A stretch of 44,203 nt of DNA from positions 1 to 44,203 of the forward strand of contig PLDW01000050.1 of NCBI GenBank assembly GCA_003136315.1, read 5' to 3'. The notes below the pieces were generated by a model. That model ran no database searches, was not told the origin of the DNA, and saw only the letters and a list, made by a program, of their open reading frames with translations. Positions 33,727 through 41,604 of this stretch are shown one piece after another (position 1 is the first letter of the stretch; every line of letters begins with the position of its first letter). This DNA is from Gemmataceae bacterium (GTDB lineage: Bacteria > Planctomycetota > Planctomycetia > Gemmatales > Gemmataceae). The translations under genes were made by a program, and so were the position numbers.

Positions 33727-34997
33727 TATTGGCGCGGCTTCCTCTTCCCGCCGTTAAGTGCCCCAGTCCTCGCAACCCGTTCCGCGGCCTGACTTGCCCG
33801 GTATACCTTGATCTGGTCCCAGGCTTTCGTTTGTTTGACTGACCCACCTTTCCCACAGCCGAGGTAATCGCCCCACTGACTCGCAGACCAGTAGTAGGAA
33901 TCGAGGTTTTTCGAGAGCACGTCGAGCATTCGAGCATTGATATTCAGCCCCTTCTTTCCACCGCTAGTTCCGTCCGGAACCAATACCTCTGTTCCGGTCG
34001 GGGGATGGTCGGTTTCCACCGGTGAGATTTCGATGACCGCCTCGGTTCGGTCGATCTGCACTGCAAGATCCGAACTAGCCATGATGATGGGAAGCGGATT
34101 CAAGGGTGCCGCGGTAAGAGTTGAAGGGATAACGGGGGTGAGTGCTTGAGTCGCGTTCTTGACCTGCCGCTGGACCGCCTCCCGGGCAGTCAAATACCAA
34201 CTATGGACATGCGCGACCAAGACCGGCAAAGGGGTGCCAGGGTCCACGATATGAGGGTCATAGCTGATCTCCAGGCAAAGTGAGAGCCCGGGGATAACCT
34301 CCGGAAAGATTCGCCTGGCCCACGCCTCGGGTGGGGCAGGGGTCTCACGGGGTTGGACCGGGTCGATTTGATAAGCCACCCGTTCGAGCCATGCCCAGTC
34401 CGCCTCCGTTGGTTCGTTAAGCAAGAAACTGAGACGATTAAGGAACTGGCCGGCATCTAGCCGTTCAGGGCGTTCTCCATCTGGAAACCAACCAGATTCG
34501 GCTCGTAGGAAGAATGCTGGGTGGTGTCTTCGCACCTCCTCAACAGTCGGCAGGTGGGGGAATCCGACTTGGCTCGGGAAAACAGATGCACAGAACGTGC
34601 CGGATTGTTCACCGAACCCATTGGCCATGACGTAGCGGAGAGCCGCGACGCCAGCGCGGACGTCCTCGACTGCCGCTGCGACCGCCAGAGTCGGGAGACG
34701 GTCGCTTGACCGGATGAAGCCAAGGAACAGGTCTTGAACCCAACGCGAAAGCCAGTTGTCCCATACCGCGTCCGGAATTCGGAATCCCGGGAGACGTGCC
34801 CTGAGTGCATCGAACGCCACCCATGAGTCCTGGGCAAGCGCGTCGGCGTCCGCTCGCTTCGCTGGCCACCGTAGGGCGAAGGGGTCATAGGGGCCGGGGT
34901 TAAGACGGAAATGGGACGGGAATTGACGAAGAGCGGGTCGTGTACCAGACGGGCCAACAGGAGCTGGATCTACTGGAGGGACGGGTGGGATAGGCAT
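33726..34997 (-). CDS. Unknown 423-aa protein of the right element
   Basis: I do not recognise this 423-aa protein. The N-terminus is proline-rich (MPIPPVPPVDPAPVGPSG). The central helical part includes …WDNWLSRWVQDLFLGFIRSSD…. The C-terminal ~75 residues (…GLNINARMLDVLSKN…YYWSASQWGDYLGCGKG…) look like a compact DNA-binding helix-turn-helix. It is the first gene of the minus-strand run that leads through the excisionase-like gene and primase to the integrase. It may be a regulator or replication accessory of the element. Confidence 0.7.
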   Translation of the reverse strand: MPIPPVPPVDPAPVGPSGTRPALRQFPSHFRLNPGPYDPFALRWPAKRADADALAQDSWVAFDALRARLPGFRIPDAVWDNWLSRWVQDLFLGFIRSSDRLPTLAVAAAVEDVRAGVAALRYVMANGFGEQSGTFCASVFPSQVGFPHLPTVEEVRRHHPAFFLRAESGWFPDGERPERLDAGQFLNRLSFLLNEPTEADWAWLERVAYQIDPVQPRETPAPPEAWARRIFPEVIPGLSLCLEISYDPHIVDPGTPLPVLVAHVHSWYLTAREAVQRQVKNATQALTPVIPSTLTAAPLNPLPIIMASSDLAVQIDRTEAVIEISPVETDHPPTGTEVLVPDGTSGGKKGLNINARMLDVLSKNLDSYYWSASQWGDYLGCGKGGSVKQTKAWDQIKVYRASQAAERVARTGALNGGKRKPRQ

Positions 34998-35082
34998 CGT
35001 TGTACCCTGAACGAGAACGGCCCGACGGCCGGAGAGGGCACTACCCGGACTCGTCAGGCCGCCAAAACCGGTTAGCCTCCAG

Positions 35083-35297
35083 ACGGCGATTTATGATGAC
35101 CTGCGAGAACAGGAGAAGCAAGGCAAGTACGCGACCGGTCGAGCGGTCAGCCCTGCCATCGGCTGGGAGAGATCCTCGGGTTCGTGATCGTCTCGAAGAA
35201 GGTCGCCCGGAAGGTGCTGAAGAAACACGGGTCGAAGGTCACCGTTCGGGAGGTCGAGGAGTTCGGAATGATGATGATCGAGCCGGTTCCCTTCTGA
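35083..35297 (+). pseudogene. Frameshifted gene remnant
   Basis: Two protein-like stretches in different frames lie end to end: TAIYDDLREQEKQGKYATGR… up to about 35,172, then EILGFVIVSKKVARKVLKKH…EEFGMMMIEPVPF ending at TGA 35295-35297. Removing one 'AG' from the GAGAG at about 35,170 joins them. There is no start codon upstream in frame. It looks like the C-terminal part of a small gene that has lost its 5' end and frame. Confidence 0.5.
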
Positions 35298-35395
35298 GCA
35301 ACCCAACCGCCCGGAGGAATGCTCCCCTGGGCTGAGGTCGTGATGGGACCGGCCCAGCCGCTCACCGGTCACGGTTCCCGGTCGAAAGTAGTAAC

Positions 35396-36376
35396 TCAGT
35401 CCAGGCGGAAACAGACCCGAAAACCGTACATGTACTCACGGTACGCTGGCCCGCGCCAGCGGCGATACGCGGAGCGGCAGTTAGATGGGTCGTTGAGCCA
35501 GCTACCCCCACGCAGGACGCGATATTCGTTAGATTGTACTGACAATTGTTCAGAACTGATTTGCTCCACTTCTGAATACGGCCTGCCCCAATCCTGGCAC
35601 CACTCCCAGACATTCCCGTGAACGTCGAATAAACCCCATGGGTTCGGCCGGAATGAATTCACATCCGTGGTTTCCCGCCGATTTTTCCCTTCCGGTGACC
35701 CGTTCCAGGTGTACTCTCCGTTGTAGTTCGCCAAATCGGGTGTAATGACATCACCGAAGTGGAACTCCGTCGTGGTCCCCGCCCGACACGCATACTCCCA
35801 CTCCGCTTCCGACGGCAAACCGACCGTCCCGCACCCCTTCAAATGGCCGCTGAGCTTCTGGCAAAATTCCTGGCAGTGTTCCCACGACACATTCTCAACG
35901 GGCCGGTTCTTGCCCTTGAAATGGGAGGGCGTCGAGCCGGTCACGGCCTTCCACTGGGCTTGTGTGACCGGGTGAATACCCAGGTAAAATCCCTTCGTCA
36001 GTGTCACACAGTGGACCGGTTTCTCGTCGGCGTGCCCCTTCGAGTGATCGCTCCCCATGAGGAACGGCCCGGGTGGGATAAAGGAGAAGGTCATTCCTAC
36101 ACCACCTGGCAGCGTGATGGTTTCTTGTGGTACGCACGGCCGCACACCCTCTGCGATCAGGGCAACGATCCGGGATTGCCACTCGCTACGCTCCGGATGC
36201 TGTTCAGGCTCGCAACAGGTCGCCAATAGCTTCCGGTGGAGGCGAAGGAGTTCGGCTCGTCGAGGATCGTCGAACTCTTCCAGCCAGTCTGCCAGTACCA
36301 GCCAACGGGTTTCCTCTTGGGGGACCGACACGATCCCCGCCAGCAAGCCCTCCAGAACGCTCATGCCTATGCTCAT
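35396..36376 (-). CDS. TIGR02996 leader + SUMF1/FGE-like domain protein
   Basis: A 326-aa two-domain protein. Residues ~1-45 (SVLEGLLAGIV…RWLVLADWLEE…RRAELLRLH) are the TIGR02996 leader seen mostly in Gemmata-like planctomycetes. From ~85 on it is a formylglycine-generating-enzyme/sulfatase-modifying-factor fold: LGIHPVTQAQWKAV, PVENVSWEHCQEFC, LPSEAEWEYACRAGT, NPWGLFDVHGNVWEWCQDW and RVLRGGSW…GFRVC. Many such domains bind ligands or phages rather than act as true FGE; the catalytic cysteine pair is not evident. ATG 36376 is used; ATG 36364 is possible. An intergenic repeat copy lies 56 bp upstream. Confidence 0.9.
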   Translation of the reverse strand: MSIGMSVLEGLLAGIVSVPQEETRWLVLADWLEEFDDPRRAELLRLHRKLLATCCEPEQHPERSEWQSRIVALIAEGVRPCVPQETITLPGGVGMTFSFIPPGPFLMGSDHSKGHADEKPVHCVTLTKGFYLGIHPVTQAQWKAVTGSTPSHFKGKNRPVENVSWEHCQEFCQKLSGHLKGCGTVGLPSEAEWEYACRAGTTTEFHFGDVITPDLANYNGEYTWNGSPEGKNRRETTDVNSFRPNPWGLFDVHGNVWEWCQDWGRPYSEVEQISSEQLSVQSNEYRVLRGGSWLNDPSNCRSAYRRWRGPAYREYMYGFRVCFRLD

Positions 36377-36431
36377 CTGCCTGTATGTGGATGGATGACG
36401 ATGGTGCTTTGAAGTGCGTCGGAACGGTCGA

Positions 36432-36490
36432 TCAGGCCGTCCCAAGGGACACCTATTTCAAGTCGGAGGCGCATGAGGGTGGTTCGGCTT
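36432..36490. repeat. Intergenic repeat, copy A
   Basis: Starts TCAGGCCGTCCCAAGGGA and ends GGTGGTTCGGC(TT). It is a diverged copy of the ~60-bp element also at 37,310 and 38,393. It lies upstream of the SUMF1-like gene in the direction of transcription. Confidence 0.75.
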
Positions 36491-36811
36491 GTGCCACCTT
36501 GAGCAGTCATGCCTATTACCTCGGCATCGAAGTTACGCACAACTGAGCGGGCAGTGACCTCGGTTGCCAGTGCTCTCCGAAGTCGACAGTGCTCTACTTC
36601 CATGCCGAGGTAATACGCAACCCTGACTGATCACCAACAGAGAAGTTACAATTCTTCGATGTCACGTCCGAGTACCTATTGCGAAAGTGCGACTCCTCAT
36701 CGACTTGGACAGATCTCACGAGCTGTGGCAGCCGAACATTTTTGTTCGGTGCTGAAATGCCGCCAACTCCGAGCAACTCCATCACATCCGGTGTGATTGA
36801 TTCGGCGTCGT

Positions 36812-37192
36812 TCAGCAATCACCGCGAAACTTGCCAGTCCAACTTTTCGCCCAATGAGTAAAGGACTCGGGTCCACGAAGATAGTGCAGGAACATTTCCC
36901 GCAGTTGCTGGCGACATGACCCACCGAACCGACCGCTTTGATAACCATCCACCGACCAATCCTCCAACTCAAATCTTCCGAAATCCGGATCGTACTTGTA
37001 AACGCCCAAGATGCCCTCCACCCAGTCAGGCGACTCTTCTTCGTCAAAGACGCGCAGTTCAATGTGGAGAAAGTTATCGTATGTGCGTGAAAGACGAATG
37101 AAATTACCCACGATTGTGTCGCTTTTGAACACGTGGCGAACGTCATCCTCTGTAGGATTCTCCAAGACGCCATCGGTTTCGGTTTCAAGCAT
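36812..37192 (-). CDS. Small acidic protein, immunity-like
   Basis: A 126-aa acidic protein (…LHIELRVFDEEESPDWVEG…, …DFGRFELEDWSVDGYQSG…) with a β-rich/helical pattern like polymorphic-toxin immunity proteins. I cannot name the family. It starts at ATG 37192 (37195 adds one residue). It lies between two copies of the intergenic repeat. No toxin partner is visible next to it, which is common for orphan immunity genes. Confidence 0.55.
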   Translation of the reverse strand: MLETETDGVLENPTEDDVRHVFKSDTIVGNFIRLSRTYDNFLHIELRVFDEEESPDWVEGILGVYKYDPDFGRFELEDWSVDGYQSGRFGGSCRQQLREMFLHYLRGPESFTHWAKSWTGKFRGDC

Positions 37193-37309
37193 CATGGTAG
37201 TGCATTCGCGCCTTCCTCGGTCGGGTAAGCGAGCGGCGTTGCCGTCGCCTCCTCCCCTCAGAACTGCCCCCTTTGATAAGCCAATCGTCGAGATACTCCC
37301 GTCAAGAGG

Positions 37310-37369
37310 TCAGGCCGTTCCAGGGACTCGTTTTTCACAAGTATGTGGGCTATGAGAGCGGTTCGGCTC
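37310..37369. repeat. Intergenic repeat, copy B
   Basis: Starts TCAGGCCGTTCCAGGGA, has a CGTTTTTC block and ends GCGGTTCGGCT. It is a second copy of the ~60-bp element, between the 3' end of the SUKH-like gene and the start of the immunity-like gene. Confidence 0.78.
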
Positions 37370-37390
37370 GCCAGGGCACTTGTTCTCGAC

Positions 37391-38200
37391 CTAACCCGGC
37401 TCAAAGGGTGCGGCCTCACCATTGGATGCTTCTCTGATCTGCTCAACCCTGGTGTTCCACATTACTTCAAACGACTCGAACGTTTCCATGCTGTACAAAC
37501 TCCGGGCGTTCAGCAGAACGACCTCGTACTCCGACCGAGCCGGGTCCGTGACTCGGGACGTGTTCCAGACCAGGAAGTCGCAGTTGTCGCCCGTTCCGAA
37601 TCGCACAGAGCCGCGAAGCCAAGGGCGGACATCGGCGGGTATCGAGAGTGCGTCGAGTTGTGCATCGGTAACCGCTTTCCACCCGGACCACTCCCGCTGA
37701 AGGGATACCACATCGCCGGCATTGCCCTTGTGGGGAACGAAAAGCCAGTCGCCGACCAACCGACCGGCACCGCAGGCGTGCGCGAACGACTTCCACGAAC
37801 AGGGCAACGGCAACCCAACCTCCTCCTCGAATGCCGCCACCGCACGACGCATGGTCTTCTGAGCGGGGGTTGACCAGTGCCCCTGCCGTCGCTTCGCCCA
37901 CCGGGCTGCGTCCTCGTCCGCCGGTCGCCCTTGGAGGTAGCGCAGCTTCCAGTCGGCGCGTTCGAGTTGTACGAGCCAGTCCCGGTCACACCTCAAGAGC
38001 AACTTCCGCTCGCGCGCAGCGAGGGTGGCGCGTTTTGCTTCGGAGAGGTCGGGGAGTGATAGTTGCTGACGAACCCGGATCAACCCGCCGCCGGGGTGGT
38101 CGTGTCCGTCGAGCCAGTCAGCGTAGACCAGTCGGGCGGTCGCGTCTTCGGGCCGCTTGAAGATCGCCCCCAGGAACGCCTCGTGCTCATCGATGGCCAT
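37391..38200 (-). CDS. TIGR02996 leader + SUKH (SMI1/KNR4)-like protein
   Basis: A 269-aa protein. Residues ~5-45 (HEAFLGAIFKRPEDATARLVYADWLDG…GGLIRV) are the TIGR02996 leader. From ~115 (RAVAAFEEEVGLPLPCSWKSFAHACGAG) it follows the SMI1/KNR4 (SUKH) pattern 'E..lG..LP..y..fl…GG', including DWLFVP and CDFLVWNTS. SUKH proteins are frequent immunity proteins against nuclease toxins. ATG 38200 is the natural start. The nearest toxin is not visible, so the role is inferred from fold only. Confidence 0.78.
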   Translation of the reverse strand: MAIDEHEAFLGAIFKRPEDATARLVYADWLDGHDHPGGGLIRVRQQLSLPDLSEAKRATLAARERKLLLRCDRDWLVQLERADWKLRYLQGRPADEDAARWAKRRQGHWSTPAQKTMRRAVAAFEEEVGLPLPCSWKSFAHACGAGRLVGDWLFVPHKGNAGDVVSLQREWSGWKAVTDAQLDALSIPADVRPWLRGSVRFGTGDNCDFLVWNTSRVTDPARSEYEVVLLNARSLYSMETFESFEVMWNTRVEQIREASNGEAAPFEPG

Positions 38201-38392
38201 CGCCGCTCCATTCGGGAAGCAAGCCTACCTTGCCGAATGCCCGCAGTTCCGGTGTGTGCTCAAGAGACGACCGCACCCCTCGTACGCAATCGCGGCCTGT
38301 TTTTGCGGGGGATCGACCCCACCGCGTAGCTGATTGTGATGGGACGACTGCCTCGGCGTCAAGCGAATTGCCGAGGAACTCCGGTCGAGTGG

Positions 38393-38452
38393 TCAGGCCG
38401 TCCCAGGGAGTTCGTTTTTCTCAAATCGGTGGGCCATCAGGGCGGTTCGGCG
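38393..38452. repeat. Intergenic repeat, copy C
   Basis: Starts TCAGGCCGTCCCAGGGA, has TTCGTTTTTCTCAAATCGG and ends GGGCGGTTCGGC(GC). This is the third copy, between the zinc-ribbon gene's 3' end and the SUKH-like gene. Similarity with copy B extends ~25 bp further left (…CGTCAAG/…CGAGTGG). Confidence 0.78.
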
Positions 38453-38457
38453 CTTTG

Positions 38458-38880
38458 TCAATGCAAACCTGTCACCAGGGTTCCACATCGAGGGCAAGTC
38501 TCATCCGGTACCGACCATGTGTCGGAAAGCGTCCCAACTTTGCTGCAGTGCGTGCAGTTCAATTCCGAAAACGAAAGCGCCTCGACGGTTCTCACTTCGC
38601 ACTTTATCCACTCACCGTAAAGCTTGCCTCGCTCGTTTGCAACCTCCGGATTTACAAACAATGGCTGTTGTTGTGTCGTAAACTCATCCGGCTTTTGGTC
38701 TGGAAGAAGCTGTTCACCCCCTCGAGGTCGCACGGCATGATGAACGGAGTGAACTGTGCCACATCCACGACAGACGAGGTACGTTCCGCCCCAGTAACCC
38801 TCGTTCGACCAATGATAATGAAACCCCCCGACGCAGTAAAGTAACCAGCATTTCGGACAATGATAATGATAAGGCGGCAT
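38458..38880 (-). CDS. Zinc-ribbon protein
   Basis: A 140-aa protein with four CxxC knuckles: CPKC (8-11), CRGC, CTHC and CPRC near the C-terminus, suggesting two zinc ribbons. The N-terminus is rich in Tyr/His/Trp (MPPYHYHCPKCW…). Proteins of this type bind nucleic acid or protein; no enzyme motif is seen. It is part of the minus-strand cargo cluster and 129 bp after the terminase stop. Confidence 0.7.
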   Translation of the reverse strand: MPPYHYHCPKCWLLYCVGGFHYHWSNEGYWGGTYLVCRGCGTVHSVHHAVRPRGGEQLLPDQKPDEFTTQQQPLFVNPEVANERGKLYGEWIKCEVRTVEALSFSELNCTHCSKVGTLSDTWSVPDETCPRCGTLVTGLH

Positions 38881-39009
38881 CGGATACCTCTTCCGCCGAA
38901 CGCCTAGAACTTAGGTACGTCTGATCGAGAAGCATCGCACTCCCCGGAAGCAATCGCGGCGGGTCTCTGCTCATCTTGCGTGGGGAACGGTTCAAGGCGA
39001 TCCGCCAGG

Positions 39010-40494
39010 CTACGGATTTCCCGAATACGTCGAAGATGCGCCCGGTTGCATATATTTATTCACATAACATACAGAATATTTCATCCCGTCCATCGCGTGA
39101 TTTTTGTCCTCGATGGGCTCATCCTTCAAAGCCTTGGGGTTCCACACGTAGCTTACGAGTTCTTCCACCAAACATGTCGGGTGGCCGATGTCCTGGAGCG
39201 TCCGGTCCGGGTCGTTGTAGAGCGTATTGTGCTTGAAAAGAATCCGCGGTCGGCCGTCCGCGGCGAGATCGAACCGCGCCTGCGTCTCTTCGATCCCCCG
39301 TTTGCGCTCCACCTTGTCGGCGAGCCGAAGACGGAGGCCACTCGCCTTCTCGAATATCTCCTTGTACCCCTCGTTACCCGTGTCGTGGTCACAGAGGATC
39401 GCCTGGGGCTTCGGTTCTTCCCCTCGTTCTATCCAGCCCCCGGCTTGCTGACCGAGGATGTCTTTACGGAGATGGGTCTGATAGATCTCCCGTATCAAGA
39501 TCATCCGGCCCTGGGGATCGACCGCCCAGACCGTAAGCGAGGTAGGAGAGGATTTCCCCCAGTCGATACCCCAGACACGGCGCCAGTTGGCGGGGATGGG
39601 ATAATCGTCGGGGAGCATGTGGCCGGGGTGGATGACTCGGCCAGTCAGGTGGTCGACTTCGGGCTCGGCACGGAAGGCGTAGACGACGCCTTCTGCGGCC
39701 GCCCAGATCCCTTCGAGGAAGCGCGTTCGCTGGTGGCCGGTCATTTGCTCTAACCGACCGCGGACGTAGTCTTCCCCTTCGGGGGTCCACTGCCCGGCCG
39801 TCCGGTCCCAATACCGCGGGTTATCTTGATGGGTCGTCTGGATCAGCCGACACTTCGGATTCGGCCCCTCGGTCCGCTTCTTGAGCCAGTGGTGCGGGGT
39901 CGTCGGGTTGGTATCCGCGATGAGCTGCTGGTAGGGAACGACGTAGTTTCGGCACCGGCCGCCGAGCGTCTCCCAATCAACCTTCTCAAGCTCAATTGCC
40001 TCTGGCATGTACACTATATCACATTTGTTTGATAATATCTTATTCGGTTTGTCCATCCCGCCGAGAACGACAATCGAACCGTTCGGGAACCGGTAGCTCT
40101 GCCGGGTTCGACGCTGGGGGATAGTACCCGATGCACCGAAGAGAATAGGCGAGCTGTCGCCGAGGACGTTTTGCTCCCAATCGGGGAGAACGGTTTCCGT
40201 CAACGATTCCCTGGTCTTCCGGACGATCAGGCAGCGAGCACCATCATATAACCGACATACACAATAAATCTTCAAAAGATTAGACAAAGTTTTGCCCGTT
40301 CCGGCCGCGCCTGAGATGACGTACTCCCGGTCACGGCACTTGAACCCTTCGGCGACACCACCCCAGAGCTGGTACTCCGGGTCGTAGATCGAGAAGGGAT
40401 CAGACGGATTCGGGAGTGGCTTCCCCGCCAATTCGAGGCTGGGGTTTCGAGCCACTACCCTTGCCCTTCGCAGAAGACTGTAGCTTCGTGACAT
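39010..40494 (-). CDS. terL: Phage terminase large subunit
   Basis: A 494-aa TerL. The ATPase part has Walker A SGAAGTGKT (61-69) and an acidic box at CDIVYMPEAIEL. The C-terminal nuclease part has RNase-H-like acidic residues in VWGIDWGKSSPTS, ILCDHDTGNEG and NHAMDGMKY. TerL cuts and pumps phage DNA into capsids. Start ATG 40494 overlaps terS by 95 bp; GTG 40455 is a credible alternative. A+T-rich patches lie near 39,050, 40,020 and 40,270. No portal or capsid gene follows; the next genes are planctomycete cargo, so this may be a remnant, a satellite or a transfer agent. Confidence 0.88.
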   Translation of the reverse strand: MSRSYSLLRRARVVARNPSLELAGKPLPNPSDPFSIYDPEYQLWGGVAEGFKCRDREYVISGAAGTGKTLSNLLKIYCVCRLYDGARCLIVRKTRESLTETVLPDWEQNVLGDSSPILFGASGTIPQRRTRQSYRFPNGSIVVLGGMDKPNKILSNKCDIVYMPEAIELEKVDWETLGGRCRNYVVPYQQLIADTNPTTPHHWLKKRTEGPNPKCRLIQTTHQDNPRYWDRTAGQWTPEGEDYVRGRLEQMTGHQRTRFLEGIWAAAEGVVYAFRAEPEVDHLTGRVIHPGHMLPDDYPIPANWRRVWGIDWGKSSPTSLTVWAVDPQGRMILIREIYQTHLRKDILGQQAGGWIERGEEPKPQAILCDHDTGNEGYKEIFEKASGLRLRLADKVERKRGIEETQARFDLAADGRPRILFKHNTLYNDPDRTLQDIGHPTCLVEELVSYVWNPKALKDEPIEDKNHAMDGMKYSVCYVNKYMQPGASSTYSGNP

Positions 40495-40867
40495 CGACGG
40501 CCTTGAGGAGATCGCTGAGGGCCTTCCGGAGTTCCCGCAACTCCCGACGGTCGGAACCCCAGCGTTCGGGGAACTTGCGTTCAAGGAACCATTGAGCGGC
40601 CCGGACGTCTTCGGCAGTGGCGGTCATCACCCGGCCGACGCAGAGAATTTCTGCACTCCGTTCGGCCTCCAGGAGCGTGTCCAGGAATTGCTTGTAGATC
40701 GGCTCGGGGGTTCTTTTCTTGCCGTTGGCAATCCAGAGGTTGAGAGTCGAGCGGGGGATACCCGCCCACTCGGCTGCGATTTCCCGGTAGTTTCCGCCCT
40801 TGATCGCGTTGAAGAACTTCGTCTGAGCTTCGGGTGTGATTGCGGGCGGACGGCCTCGTTTGGCCAT
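40400..40867 (-). CDS. terS: Terminase small-subunit-like HTH protein
   Basis: A 155-aa protein with an N-terminal HTH (YREIAAEWAGIPRSTLNLWIANGKK) of the kind used by phage small terminases to recognise packaging sites. A helical middle (…ILCVGRVMTATAEDVRAAQWFLERKFPERWG…) typical of TerS follows. ATG 40867 has GGAGGG 7 bp upstream. It overlaps terL and is 2 bp after the methyltransferase gene stop (40870). The neighbour relation to TerL supports the call. Confidence 0.85.
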   Translation of the reverse strand: MAKRGRPPAITPEAQTKFFNAIKGGNYREIAAEWAGIPRSTLNLWIANGKKRTPEPIYKQFLDTLLEAERSAEILCVGRVMTATAEDVRAAQWFLERKFPERWGSDRRELRELRKALSDLLKAVDVTKLQSSAKGKGSGSKPQPRIGGEATPESV

Positions 40868-40869
40868 AA

Positions 40870-41604
40870 TCAGCCCTCCCCGGCCTTGATCGCGACCCAG
40901 GCGGCGAAGTTCATCCACCGCCAGATACAGTCCGCATGGACGAATCCGGCCTGCCGGATCAGGTCTTCGTTCCATGCTGCAGTCACCGGAACGAGAACAC
41001 CTTCAAGGCTCAACCGCTTCCGTTCGATCTGCTCGGGGGTGTAGCCGTGTTCGGCCTTGAGCCCGAGATACTGGTCGGTCATCACCCGATCGATATCCGC
41101 GTCAGCCCCGAGTACCTTTTCGACGAGAAGAAACGCACCGCCCGGGATCAGGTGGCGGTAGACGTCCCGGATGATCCGCTGGCGGTATTCGATTGGCGTG
41201 AACTGGAGAGTCAGCACCGAAAGGATTGCCGACGCCCGCACAGGTGGGAACTTCGCCCGGAGATCGCATTCCCGAATCTCAACGATCCCGCTTGAGATCA
41301 GACCGGCGAACCGCTCCCGGGCGGCAGCGAGCATTGGGGCTGAGACATCGACCCCGACGTAGCGGTTGAACGCTCCGAACTTTTCAACGAACGGGGCGAG
41401 GGCTTCCCCGCGGGAGCAGCCGAGGTCGAGTATGTCCGTCTTCGGTTTGACGAATCGGCAGGCGGTATCGAAGACGGCGGACCGCATCACTTCATACTGC
41501 AGAATCGACCGGCGGAGCATGTCGTCGAATGCCGCGGTCACATCGGCATCGAATGCCCACTTCCCGGCCGGTAGCGTCGTGTCGATCACTTCGGCAGTTG
41601 GCAT
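40870..41604 (-). CDS. Class I SAM methyltransferase (CmoA-like)
   Basis: A 244-aa SAM-dependent methyltransferase. The N-terminus KWAFDADVTAAFDDML is like CmoA-type proteins, and motif I is ILDLGCSRGEALA. CVGVDVS-type motif II is YVGVDVSAPMLAAA, and motif IV/post-I LSVLTLQFTP is present. Phages often carry such CmoA-like enzymes of unknown substrate. ATG 41604 (MPTAEVIDTT) is preferred and overlaps the C5-methyltransferase stop (41586) by 19 bp. Whether it acts on tRNA, nucleotides or protein is not known. Confidence 0.82.
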   Translation of the reverse strand: MPTAEVIDTTLPAGKWAFDADVTAAFDDMLRRSILQYEVMRSAVFDTACRFVKPKTDILDLGCSRGEALAPFVEKFGAFNRYVGVDVSAPMLAAARERFAGLISSGIVEIRECDLRAKFPPVRASAILSVLTLQFTPIEYRQRIIRDVYRHLIPGGAFLLVEKVLGADADIDRVMTDQYLGLKAEHGYTPEQIERKRLSLEGVLVPVTAAWNEDLIRQAGFVHADCIWRWMNFAAWVAIKAGEG

